Source of the DNA: Opimibacter sp041746735
GTDB taxonomy: Bacteria; Bacteroidota; Bacteroidia; Chitinophagales; Saprospiraceae
DNA: 64,000 nt
Assembly: GCA_041746735.1 (NCBI GenBank)
Contig: JBGTGP010000021.1
Location: forward strand, 81,394 to 145,393
Direction: 5' to 3'
Below are positions 52,830 to 61,507 of the stretch, piece by piece. The notes under the pieces were generated by a model. It made no database searches. It was not told where the DNA came from and was given only the letters and a program-made list of their open reading frames with translations. The stretch's first letter is position 1; each line of letters opens with the position of its first letter. Position numbers and translations under genes: made by a program.

Positions 52830-54414
52830 CTACCGAATCTCATCCGGGATCAGCAAGATATCCGGATCTTCCAGGATATAGGCCGGCAAGCCTTGTCCGG
52901 GGACATTTTGAAAGGCAGCAAACCTGTATCCTTTTTGTTTTAAGGAATCCAGAATGTGCTCTTCGGGAAACCAGTGGTAGGCATTTAGGTCCTGGTAAAA
53001 CATCAAATCAACATTTTCAAGACCGCGACAATTGAGAATAATCCGATCCTTGAGAATCTCGTAAGGCAAGCGCTTGTATACTTGTGCATTGTGAATCCGT
53101 TCATTGCGATAAGCATTGTCAATATTTCTGTATGTGATGATTACCGATGGTTTGAGTGTGATATAGCCCATAAGGAGCACAATGACTGAAAGGAGATACG
53201 TTCTTATTTTGTGGGGTATGAATTGTCCCCGGGATAAAGCTTCAACCGGAAGATAAAGTCCAATAGCCATGAATATAAACAGAAGTGATGCCACCGGCAG
53301 TACCAATGCCGGCATTTTCGTGCGGACAAAGAGGGAGAAAAATCCATACAGGACCACAATCATGGCCAACGTGGATATGGTCCATGTATGGCAGATTTTT
53401 CGGATAGAGAAAATGGAAAGGCAACCGAGTATACATGCCACTGTCAAAACATCATGGTACAAAAAAGAAAGATTTTCAAGGTGTGTCATTCCAGTACCGG
53501 GATGGCCCAGATCTTCTTTGATATGTCGCACATGATGTCCAAATGCGATTGTACTTTCCAAAGGAAAAGCGTGGAGGATATACAATTGCCATGGCATTGC
53601 GATCAGCGCTGTAATACCAGTAGCCATGAGGAGATGGCCCCAGAAAATCCTTTTTTTTAATACACCGCCTTCCAGTAATAAAAAAAGCCCCCAGCCGCCA
53701 AAAACAAGGAGAGCCGTCAGCCATTTAGTGAGTATGGCCAAACCCACAAAAATACCTACCAGTATGGCCCACATCAGGTTGGAACTTCCAACTCCCTGAT
53801 TCTGTATATATATATATATATCGTGTTAATGCCCAGAGGGCAGCAGTTATATAGAAGAGAAAAGTCAGATCATTATGATCCAGCATATAATGACCCGATG
53901 TCATTTCGAGAATATAATGAGATAGCGTCATAAGAAAGGCAGCTATAAAAGCCACTGACGGTATCTTGATCCAGTGACGGGCGATATCATATGTAAACCA
54001 CACCATCACAACCCCTATGATAGCAGACGGCAACCGCAAGGCAAGAGTATTGACGCCAAATACCTTCATGGAGGCTGCCATCTGCCAAAGGAAGAACGGT
54101 TGTTTGTGAAGCCAGATATGATTGTAGGCCCAATCATGCGGGTCATAGGCTAGGACAGGACGAGAAATAAGCATTGGCTTGAACGGCCAGGTGATCATAT
54201 TCTTGGCTACCAGGGCGTGATATCGTTCGTCCCACGGGTGAACAAACGAATCCAGGGAAATCATTACGAATCTCAGGGCTATAGCACTCAACAGGAGCAG
54301 GAATATACCAACCCTTTTCTGATCAGCTACCAGGAAGGCATATACACTCAGGATCGCAGGTAGGCATGCGAGGATGATGGCAATAGAGGTTTCCTGATCG
54401 TAAAAGAGCATCAA
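52830..54414 (-). pseudogene. GT39/ArnT-like membrane glycosyltransferase, frame interrupted at a (TA)8 tract
   Basis: Two overlapping frames together encode one dolichol-phosphate-mannosyltransferase/ArnT-type enzyme. The N-terminal part (54414 to about 53800; MMLFYDQETSIAI) contains the DSFVHPWDERYHALVAKN acidic motif. The C-terminal part (from MWAILVGIFVGLAIL, ending at 52830) continues the same fold and ends ILEDPDILLIPDEIR. The break coincides with eight TA units at 53805-53820. With one more unit, or two fewer, the frames join into about 528 residues, matching the intact 519-residue paralogue next door. It may be a phase-off allele rather than a dead gene. The role would be sugar transfer from a lipid carrier at the periplasmic face. 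Confidence 0.82.
53805..53820 (-). repeat. (TA)8 microsatellite inside the glycosyltransferase gene
   Basis: Eight perfect TA units, coding Tyr-Ile repeats in the current frame. The reading frame of the paralogous enzyme is lost exactly here. Confidence 0.95.
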
Positions 54415-54626
54415 TCTATATTATAATCCAGGCCAAAATATAAGAAATAATCAAATACGGGGGACTACGATTGCAGGAAGTATGCTGATGGCATTTTTGT
54501 TCAATTCGGTATGAGAAAAGGGACTGATTCTGTTGCGTTAGTATGATAATAGATATGGTAGTTGACACATATCTGGAATTGAGGCTGAGTTTAGTGCTAA
54601 TATTTTTAAAATGAAATGGATTTGAT

Positions 54627-56186
54627 TTAGTGTATTTCTCCTTGCAGTATAATAATATCCGGATCCTCGAGGATATAGGCCGGTAAAGACGGACTCGGCC
54701 CATCCCGAAATGCAGCAATTCGATGCCCCACTTGCTTGAGTTCATTAATTATTTCGGGTCCGGGGTACCAATAATAGGCCTTCACTTCCTGGTAGTACAT
54801 AAGAGAAATATTTTCAAAACTTTTGCAATGGAATATTACATATCCATCTTTAACTGGTAATGGTAGATTCTGGTACAACTGTGTGTTATGGATTTTATTA
54901 TTCCTTTCGCTGTTTCGTATATCCCTGTATCCGGCAATTTCAGCCGGCTTTAGGGAAAGATAGGCCGTCAGCACCAGTAAGCATAGAATACCTGTTTTTC
55001 GTAGCGTGTCAGAGAGTTGAAGTTTGACAGACGATCCAATGGCCAAGAAAGGCCACCCTGCTGACATAAACACGAAGACCAGAGATGCCACAGGATATAC
55101 GAGCGCAGGCATTTTTGTTTTTACGACCAGAGAGAAAAAAGAAAAAATCACCAGGATCATGGCCAGGGAGGAGATCGTCCACTTTCGATCAGCTTCACGC
55201 ATACGCAACATCACCAGAATACCTAGTCCGCCCATAATCAATGTTATCCAGTGATACGCATGAGGTAGAAAGTGAAGATGAAACCAAATACTACCGGGAT
55301 GGCCGAGATCTTCGGTAATATGACGCATATTTGTCTGGTAGGCAATTGAACTTTCCACCGGAAAAGCGGACATGATATAAAGTTGCCAGGGAATAGCTAT
55401 AAGCCCGGTAATACAAAGAGCAAGCAGGATATCAAAATACTTGCGAAGATCTCTTCGAAACGTATTTTCCTGCAGCAGGTAAAGGGCCCAGCCTCCATAC
55501 ACCAACAATGCAGTTAGCCATTTATTGAGTATGGCTACACCTACAAAAACACCTGTCAAAATGGCCCATTTGCTAGAGGAGATATCCAGAAGATATCGTG
55601 ATAATGCCCACAAGGAACAGGTGACATAAAACATAAATGCCACATCATTATGTTCCAAGCTGATTCGTCCGGCGATCAATTCAAGGGCATAGTGAGAGAA
55701 AGTCGCAAACCATGCCGCTATAAATGCGATTTTCAGGTTTTGAGTCCAGTTTTTTGCCAGGTCAAATACCAGCCACACGAAGAGGGTCCCCATGATAGCG
55801 GAAGGGAGTCGTAACGCAAAGGTATTAGCTCCAAATATTTTCATGGAAGCAGCCATTTGCCATAAGAACCAGGGTTGTTTGTGCACCCAGACGTGGTTGT
55901 TACTCCAGTCATGGACATCATAGGGCAATATTGGTTGCGCTACCAGCATGGGTTTGAAGGGCCAGGACATCATGTTCTTGGCTACTAAAGCATGAAAACG
56001 TTCATCCCATTCATGAAGGAAAGGATCAAGGCTGATCATCAGGAGTCGCATCAACAAAGCACTCAACAACAGGAGGAGAAGGGCCGGTTTTTCCTGTTGC
56101 CTGGTGAAAAAAAGAAAGGCTCCCAGCACGGCCGGAATACTAACCAGTAACAGACCGATCCAGGTTTCTTGTGCGTAGAAAATCAT
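54627..56186 (-). CDS. GT39/ArnT-like membrane glycosyltransferase (intact paralogue)
   Basis: A 519-residue polytopic enzyme. MIFYAQETWIGLLLVSIPAV opens the first membrane helix, and DPFLHEWDERFHALVAKNM in the first periplasmic loop holds the acidic residues needed for catalysis in the GT-C family. HKQPWFLWQMAASMKIFGANTFALRLPSAI and NKWLTALLVYGGWAL are shared almost word for word with the broken paralogue downstream. About ten more hydrophobic segments follow. A tandem duplication is clear. It is divergent from the flippase gene, suggesting one surface-glycan locus. A -7 box lies upstream. Confidence 0.88.
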   Translation of the reverse strand: MIFYAQETWIGLLLVSIPAVLGAFLFFTRQQEKPALLLLLLSALLMRLLMISLDPFLHEWDERFHALVAKNMMSWPFKPMLVAQPILPYDVHDWSNNHVWVHKQPWFLWQMAASMKIFGANTFALRLPSAIMGTLFVWLVFDLAKNWTQNLKIAFIAAWFATFSHYALELIAGRISLEHNDVAFMFYVTCSLWALSRYLLDISSSKWAILTGVFVGVAILNKWLTALLVYGGWALYLLQENTFRRDLRKYFDILLALCITGLIAIPWQLYIMSAFPVESSIAYQTNMRHITEDLGHPGSIWFHLHFLPHAYHWITLIMGGLGILVMLRMREADRKWTISSLAMILVIFSFFSLVVKTKMPALVYPVASLVFVFMSAGWPFLAIGSSVKLQLSDTLRKTGILCLLVLTAYLSLKPAEIAGYRDIRNSERNNKIHNTQLYQNLPLPVKDGYVIFHCKSFENISLMYYQEVKAYYWYPGPEIINELKQVGHRIAAFRDGPSPSLPAYILEDPDIIILQGEIH

Positions 56187-56214
56187 AGCATGATGTCAGG
56201 CCGTTGAAGACCGC

Positions 56215-56222
56215 CAAATGTA
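56215..56222 (-). promoter_or_regulatory. Candidate -7 box for the intact glycosyltransferase
   Basis: The minus strand reads TACATTTG, 29 bp upstream of the start codon. Confidence 0.45.
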
Positions 56223-56342
56223 GCAGATTTCTCTTGATCACGATGACCACGCTTTGGGGATATGGATGCCGGAATGAAAAGGTGCAGACAGAGAGGTGTA
56301 CGTGTCGTGTCGTCCGGGATACCTATTTTCACCCCCGCAAGC

Positions 56343-57827
56343 ATGAGCTTACTGCGTAAACTGGCCGGCGAAACCGCGATCTATGGGATCAGTTATATTC
56401 TGAGCCGGATACTCCATTACGTCCTGTTCACCTGGTACCTCACCCGTGTGTTTGGCGAAGCCCGAGATCTATACGGGATCTACAAGGATCTTTATTTCTA
56501 TGTCGCCGTGTTGCTGGTGGTCCTTACGTTCCGTATGGAGACAGCCTATTTTCGATACGCCAGAGAAGATAAGCCCGCCGTGACCATGATGTCAGTTACA
56601 TTCCTGACAGGTTTCAGTGGACTCTTCTTTTTGTTGCTCTGGCTCTTCCGGGCTGATATTGCGGGATGGCTGAGGTATGATGAGATGACTACACATCTGA
56701 TGTTGTTGGGAGGTGTACTTTTTTTTGACACCCTGAGCGCTGTCCCATTTGCCAGTCTGCGACAGCAAAACCGACCATGGCGGTTTTTGAGCCTCAAGCT
56801 CGGCGCGATAGTACTCAATATCGTTTTGGTCTTGTTTTTTCTGGAACTTCTTCCCACTCTGGCAGATAAGCACTCGTTTTGGCATTCCATATATACATCA
56901 CACAATCAGCTCTATTTTGTATTTCTAAGCAATCTGCTGGCCAGTGTGATCACCTTCGTTTTTCTCCTGCCGATGATGCAGATCCGGATGTGGCGATGGG
57001 ATACGACTGTGCTCCGCAAGATGTTGCATTATTCCTGGCCTTTAGTACTGGTGGCCATTGCCGGCGTGATCAATCAATCCTCCGCTATCACCTTTCAGAA
57101 ATGGATACTGCCGGAGGATATGACCTCCAATCTCTCTGCCGGTGGTATCTATGCCGCAGCAGCTTCGCTGGCCATTCTGCTCAATCTGTTTACTATCGCC
57201 TTTAATTATGCGGCAGAACCCTTTTTCTTTGCCCACCAGCAACGGGAGGACGCGCGTCGCATCTTTGCCGATGTAGGATTGCTTTTTACCATCGTCGGTG
57301 CGGTCATGATGTTGTGTATACTCGGGTATATGGATCTGGTCCAGTTGTTGCTCGGAAAAAATTTCCGGGATGGCATCACCGTCGTACCGATCTTGCTTCT
57401 CGCGTATCTACTGCTGGGCATTTATTATAATGTCTCAGTATGGTACAAGCTGGCGGATAAAACACGTTGGGGCGCCTGGATCGCCATCGCCGGTACCGCT
57501 ATCACCATTATTGGAAATATATGGCTCATTCCGCGAATAGGGGTGATGGGATCGGCCTGGTCCGCCTTAGCATGTTATCTCGTCATGTGTATTCTGGCGT
57601 ATCTCCAGGGACAAAAGCATTACCCCATTCCCTATAATATCAGCCGTATGTTTCTCTGGATCGCAATGGCCCTGTTGGCATATCGACTCATGACCTTCAT
57701 CCGGGATATTTTCCAGGATCAACTCTTCCTGATCCTGGCCGCCAATACGCTGATCATCATCGGATATGGGTGGCTCGTCTTTACGATGGAGCGGCAATTG
57801 ATGATACAAATCAAACGCAGAGCCTGA
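56343..57827 (+). CDS. Oligosaccharide flippase / polysaccharide biosynthesis protein (Wzx/MATE-like)
   Basis: A 494-residue transporter with about 12-14 hydrophobic helices. ATG at 56343 (MSLLRKLAGETAIYGISYILSRILHYVLFTWYLTRVF) matches the usual beginning of Bacteroidota flippases; an upstream in-frame start adds a basic, non-conserved stretch. The segment DLYGIYKDLYFYVAVLLVVLTFRMETAYFRYA is typical. The protein should flip lipid-linked sugars across the inner membrane. It lies next to two lipid-sugar-dependent glycosyltransferases, which fits a glycan export and transfer locus. Confidence 0.88.
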   Translation: MSLLRKLAGETAIYGISYILSRILHYVLFTWYLTRVFGEARDLYGIYKDLYFYVAVLLVVLTFRMETAYFRYAREDKPAVTMMSVTFLTGFSGLFFLLLWLFRADIAGWLRYDEMTTHLMLLGGVLFFDTLSAVPFASLRQQNRPWRFLSLKLGAIVLNIVLVLFFLELLPTLADKHSFWHSIYTSHNQLYFVFLSNLLASVITFVFLLPMMQIRMWRWDTTVLRKMLHYSWPLVLVAIAGVINQSSAITFQKWILPEDMTSNLSAGGIYAAAASLAILLNLFTIAFNYAAEPFFFAHQQREDARRIFADVGLLFTIVGAVMMLCILGYMDLVQLLLGKNFRDGITVVPILLLAYLLLGIYYNVSVWYKLADKTRWGAWIAIAGTAITIIGNIWLIPRIGVMGSAWSALACYLVMCILAYLQGQKHYPIPYNISRMFLWIAMALLAYRLMTFIRDIFQDQLFLILAANTLIIIGYGWLVFTMERQLMIQIKRRA

Positions 57828-57842
57828 CATCCACCTAAAGCA

Positions 57843-59780
57843 TTATTCCGGAGCCAGTCTTTGTACTGATGGATTTGCAAGTTCACCAGAAAGCGCTACC
57901 AGTTTCAAAAACTCTTTTTTATATCCATGGTCGTCCTGATGACTGGCTGCTGCAGCCCAGGTTTTTACCCGGTCAAAGGATGCCTGACCTTTATACGCGG
58001 AGTCACGCAGGAGTAATCCGTATGAAGCCACAGCGGCAGACCACCGGAATGCCTCACTGCAGGTATCAAATGGTTTGGTTGTCTTCGACACAGTATGCGT
58101 GATGAGCTTGCTGACTTTTCCTTCGGGTGTTTTGTAGCGGATTTTTATATACATCAATTCATCACTTCCGGCCGATGGCCCCGCTGATGATTTGTTTTGG
58201 TATCGCAAACTATCCGGTCCTGAAAGGAATTCGGAGGTCACGCCGGCCGGTATGATTTCATAGAGGGCGGTGACCGTATGACCGCTGCCGATATCACCGG
58301 CATCTTTTTTGTCATCATTGAAATCTTCTGTCTGGAGCATCCGGTTTTCATACCCGATGAGGCGATAACCGGCGACAAGGGCGGGATTGAATTCAACCTG
58401 AAGTTTGACATCTTTCGCGATGGTAAACAGAGTACCACCAAACTCATGTACAAAGACTTTTCGGGCTTCGCTGATGTCATCGACATACGCATGATGGCCA
58501 TTGCCATGCTGAGCCAGTTGTTGCATTTTATTGTCCTTGTAATTTCCCATACCGAATCCAAGTACTGTCAGGAAAATACCGCTTTCCCTTTCCTCTTCGA
58601 TGATGCGGACCAGCTCAGCATCACTGCTGACACCCACGTTGAAATCTCCATCGGTGGCGAGGATGACGCGGTTGTTGCCCCCGGTGATAAAATGCTGTCG
58701 TGCCACCTCATACGCTTGCCGGATACCATGTGCACCGGCAGTGGATCCGCCTGCATGGAGCTTATCAAGAGCGGCAAGAATTTCAACTTTGTGCATGCCG
58801 GATGTAGAGGGCAGGACGACTCCTGATGAACCAGCGTACACGACGATGGCAACGCGGTCCTGTTCGCGAAGTTGCTCTGTCAGTAGAGTAAAGGCGGATT
58901 TGACCAGCGGGAGCTTATTGGGTGTATCCATACTGCCGGAAACATCCAGCAGGAAGACCAGATTGGAAGCGGGTAGATCGGCTAACGGGATTCTCTTACC
59001 CTGAAGACCAATGTGTACTAAACGATGCTGCGTATTCCAGGGGCAATGGCCGGCCTCAGTATAGATCGAAAACGGTGTATCACCTTGGGGTTCTGTGTAG
59101 GCATAATCAAAATAATTGACCATTTCTTCGATGCGTACTGCATCTTTTGGTGGCAACAAGCCGGTGTTCAGAAACCGACGGATATTGGCATACGAGGCTC
59201 CATCCACATCAATCGAAAAAGTGGACAGCGGCGCATCGCCGGGTCGATGAAATCGATTTTCATGGATGATACTGTAGTCTTCTGTATGATGTTCTGGTGA
59301 CTGTCCAGGGGGAGGATATATGTAAGGTGGGGTACCTCTGTCGACGTTTGTTCGAATCTCCTGGCGACTGTAATTTGTTTTTGGAGAAGCAGTGCCGGCG
59401 GTATGGCCTGCCAGTGTATGCATTCCGGGTGTCGGGTGAATATAGGAGTCATCCAGAATTTCCCTTTTAAGTGCGGGGGTGGGTTGGAGGTGTATTTGAA
59501 GTGTATGGCCAGACGGTATTTTCACTTCAAGGGTATTCCATCCGGCCGCACTTATGATGAGGGTTTTGCAATGGTCCGGAAGGTGGAGGGTAAAATTTCC
59601 TTCGATATCGGTATGCGTATAGGCAGCCTCGTTTTTGGCTTGGACACGGGCCAGAAAAAGGGGATCACCCTGATCATCCAGCACCTGTCCGGTGATCGTC
59701 CGCATCAGTATAGAAGAATGCGTTTGAGCGTCACGGGATATCGAATACGTCAGTATAAGTAAAAGGAGTATGGATTTCAT
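57843..59780 (-). CDS. vWA-domain protein with CarboxypepD_reg-like N-terminus (YfbK-type)
   Basis: A 645-residue exported protein. A signal peptide (MKSILLLLILTYSISRDAQT) precedes a carboxypeptidase-regulatory-like domain (residues 28-110: ITGQVLDDQGDPLFLARVQAKNEAAYTHTDIEGNFTL in register). A von Willebrand N-terminal module (FHRPGDAPLSTFSIDVDGASYANIRRFLN) leads to the vWA domain, whose MIDAS motif DVSGSMD lies near residue 280, with the later Thr and Asp positions in ATDGDFNVG. The C-terminal DUF3520-type region ends LVALSGELANPSVQRLAPE. All parts match the E. coli YfbK-like family, of unknown function. Confidence 0.9.
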   Translation of the reverse strand: MKSILLLLILTYSISRDAQTHSSILMRTITGQVLDDQGDPLFLARVQAKNEAAYTHTDIEGNFTLHLPDHCKTLIISAAGWNTLEVKIPSGHTLQIHLQPTPALKREILDDSYIHPTPGMHTLAGHTAGTASPKTNYSRQEIRTNVDRGTPPYIYPPPGQSPEHHTEDYSIIHENRFHRPGDAPLSTFSIDVDGASYANIRRFLNTGLLPPKDAVRIEEMVNYFDYAYTEPQGDTPFSIYTEAGHCPWNTQHRLVHIGLQGKRIPLADLPASNLVFLLDVSGSMDTPNKLPLVKSAFTLLTEQLREQDRVAIVVYAGSSGVVLPSTSGMHKVEILAALDKLHAGGSTAGAHGIRQAYEVARQHFITGGNNRVILATDGDFNVGVSSDAELVRIIEEERESGIFLTVLGFGMGNYKDNKMQQLAQHGNGHHAYVDDISEARKVFVHEFGGTLFTIAKDVKLQVEFNPALVAGYRLIGYENRMLQTEDFNDDKKDAGDIGSGHTVTALYEIIPAGVTSEFLSGPDSLRYQNKSSAGPSAGSDELMYIKIRYKTPEGKVSKLITHTVSKTTKPFDTCSEAFRWSAAVASYGLLLRDSAYKGQASFDRVKTWAAAASHQDDHGYKKEFLKLVALSGELANPSVQRLAPE

Positions 59781-59868
59781 AAAGGATTATTTGCAGGAAA
59801 GATGAAACAAGTCGGCATAATGCATAAAGCGATTCAATTTATTTTTTTTTGAGATTGATTTCACCCTT

Positions 59869-59889
59869 CTTGCGTGCAATACGCGCAAG
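59869..59889. repeat. CTTGCG-hairpin repeat, copy 1
   Basis: CTTGCGTG-caata-CGCGCAAG hairpin with one G-T pair. The other copy is at 60675-60695 with perfect pairing. Confidence 0.75.
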
Positions 59890-59891
59890 AA

Positions 59892-59945
59892 CCCCGGGTA
59901 CAATCCGGGGTGGGGATGTGTAAGCCCTTCAGACTTATGTATGAT
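59892..59945. repeat. CCCCGGG double-hairpin repeat, copy 1
   Basis: A CCCCGG / CCGGGG hairpin followed by an AAGCC-cttca-GACTT hairpin and ending ATGTATGAT. It is about 80 percent identical to the second copy at 60262-60316. Confidence 0.75.
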
Positions 59946-59947
59946 TT

Positions 59948-59997
59948 GTGGTGAATGTGTACGGGCGGGTCGCGACCCGCCCGTACACATTCACCAC
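59948..59997. repeat. Perfect 50-bp palindrome
   Basis: Two 25-bp arms with no spacer, centred between 59972 and 59973 on GGGTCG/CGACCC. Part of the right arm (CGACCCGCCCGTAC) is repeated again from 59997. Confidence 0.9.
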
Positions 59998-60261
59998 GAC
60001 CCGCCCGTACGTAGGATCCCCTCGGCACATGTCTTTACCTTTTTACCCTTCACCTTTTCAAATTTTCATTTGTGTTCATTCGCGAGAATTAGCGGCTGAA
60101 ATAAGCACATAAGATCAGGCTCCCGGACTTGTGCTTTCGCGAAGGGATACCTTTCGGTACTTAGAAAATAGCCGGCGGTTACGGTCTAGTAAACTGTTGA
60201 TGTCCTTGAAAGGGATCTTGTGCGACCCCTTCAGGGTCGAAGTTCAGGGGTGGTGCATATA

Positions 60262-60316
60262 CCCCGGGTGCAACCCGGGGTTATAGGCATGTAAGCCCTT
60301 CAGGCTTATGTATGAT
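60262..60316. repeat. CCCCGGG double-hairpin repeat, copy 2
   Basis: A perfect CCCCGGG-tgcaa-CCCGGGG hairpin and an AAGCC-cttca-GGCTT hairpin, ending ATGTATGAT. Confidence 0.75.
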
Positions 60317-60674
60317 CTTGCTTTCTTTCATAGATCGTGCTTTAACTCTCGATGTCTCTCGTTTTAGTCGCCGAAGCTTTATCGAAGGAGATCCTTTGGT
60401 CGCCGAAGCCCTGACTAAGGAGTAAAACTTTAACATTTGAAAGCGGTAAAAAAATACTTCATTCAAAAAAAACTGTATATTTGAAAAGTTATACACCCCC
60501 AAGCAAATTCTGCTTCGTATAAACCAGACTCTGAGTATTCACCATTTCAACGCATCAGCGCATTATATGGAATCAGACCTTATACTATGATCATTCCTAA
60601 GAACCATCCGACCCAATCTTTAATATTCTCCCTTCCACTAGGCCTTTACCTTTTACCCTTCACCTTTTACCCCA

Positions 60675-60695
60675 CTTGCGCGCAATACGCGCAAG
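60675..60695. repeat. CTTGCG-hairpin repeat, copy 2
   Basis: Perfect 8-bp arms CTTGCGCG and CGCGCAAG around caata. Confidence 0.75.
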
Positions 60696-60913
60696 ACAGA
60701 GCATTCGACTACAAAGTGGAGACGGCGGTATGTGCCGGTGAGGGTGAGAGACAAGGTCCGCCTCTCCCGGGGCCCCGTAGCGTTTTCAGCATAAGGAAAT
60801 GCAGTCAGGGATGGGAGAGGCTCTGCAAGAATGCCAGGAATCCGGCAAGGCGAGCGTACACCAAAGCAAAAGAGAACTAGTGATTATCTCTTAACAGTTT
60901 TAATTCAATTACA

Positions 60914-61435
60914 ATGAATAATATATTATTTAGCATTCTGATGCTTGCATCTTTCATGATGACATCCTGTGACAGACAGGATAGTTCACTACAGTCCATG
61001 TCGTCCGGACCAGAAGTGCAATTAGCGAATCGGACAATTGATGATTGCGATCAATGCCCGATAAGCGATCCCCCGCACTGCTGTTGTGCTGTTGAACTTG
61101 TCGAGGGTACTAATGTAGTTTTAATGATATGTTGTACGTACAACAGTGCTCCTACACTTTTGTGTGGTACATACACTTTACCGAACTCATGCTCTACCGT
61201 TGCAGGTTTTAATTCATATATGGAATTGGATCCAATGGGAATCACAAAAGAGTTAATGTGTCTTCCGGTCGGTGGGAGTTTTAGAATTGTAAATCTGAGT
61301 AGTGGAACTGTTACTATAAAGATTCATTGCCGACCTAATGATATTGATCCTCAGTATACGTATATCGAATTAGACCCCAATGAGGATGCGTTTTTTATCA
61401 GCAACGGTAGTTGCTTTCTGGCTCCGTGTGATTAG
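60914..61435 (+). CDS. Cys-rich small lipoprotein of unknown function
   Basis: A 173-residue protein I do not recognise. The N-terminus MNNILFSILMLASFMMTSCDRQ is a lipoprotein signal with Cys19 as the likely lipidated residue. The mature part is Cys-rich (DDCDQCPISDPPHCCCAVEL, MICCTYNS, a Cys in HCRPN and two near the end), suggesting disulfides. FRIVNLSSGTVTIKIHC and DPNEDAFFISNG look like beta-sandwich strands. Base composition is AT-rich, as in the first part of the next gene. A terminator hairpin follows, and a giant surface protein gene starts 72 bp downstream. Confidence 0.72.
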   Translation: MNNILFSILMLASFMMTSCDRQDSSLQSMSSGPEVQLANRTIDDCDQCPISDPPHCCCAVELVEGTNVVLMICCTYNSAPTLLCGTYTLPNSCSTVAGFNSYMELDPMGITKELMCLPVGGSFRIVNLSSGTVTIKIHCRPNDIDPQYTYIELDPNEDAFFISNGSCFLAPCD

Positions 61436-61461
61436 GATTCTTGACAATACCTACGGTAATT

Positions 61462-61498
61462 CAGGGGCATTTCTACCTTTGGAAATGCCCTGATTTTT
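61462..61498 (+). terminator. Terminator after the Cys-rich lipoprotein gene
   Basis: GGGCATTTC (61465-61473) and GAAATGCCC (61482-61490) form a 9-bp stem with an 8-base loop, followed by GATTTTT. Confidence 0.8.
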
Positions 61499-61507
61499 AA
61501 TATTCCT

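Larger units (their letters stand above)
59781..60913. other. Repeat-rich intergenic region
   Basis: About 1.1 kb without a convincing gene. It contains a 50-bp perfect palindrome, two copies of a CCCCGGG-hairpin repeat, two copies of a CTTGCGCG-hairpin repeat, and near-repeats of GTCGCCGAAGC (about 60365 and 60400). These are listed separately. Confidence 0.6.

Noticed and set aside
60587..60880. 97-codon frame with a signal-like start in the repeat-rich region
   Set aside because: It runs through the CTTGCGCG hairpin repeat and simple A/C/T-rich sequence seen elsewhere between genes, and the later part is Arg/Pro-rich like random translation.
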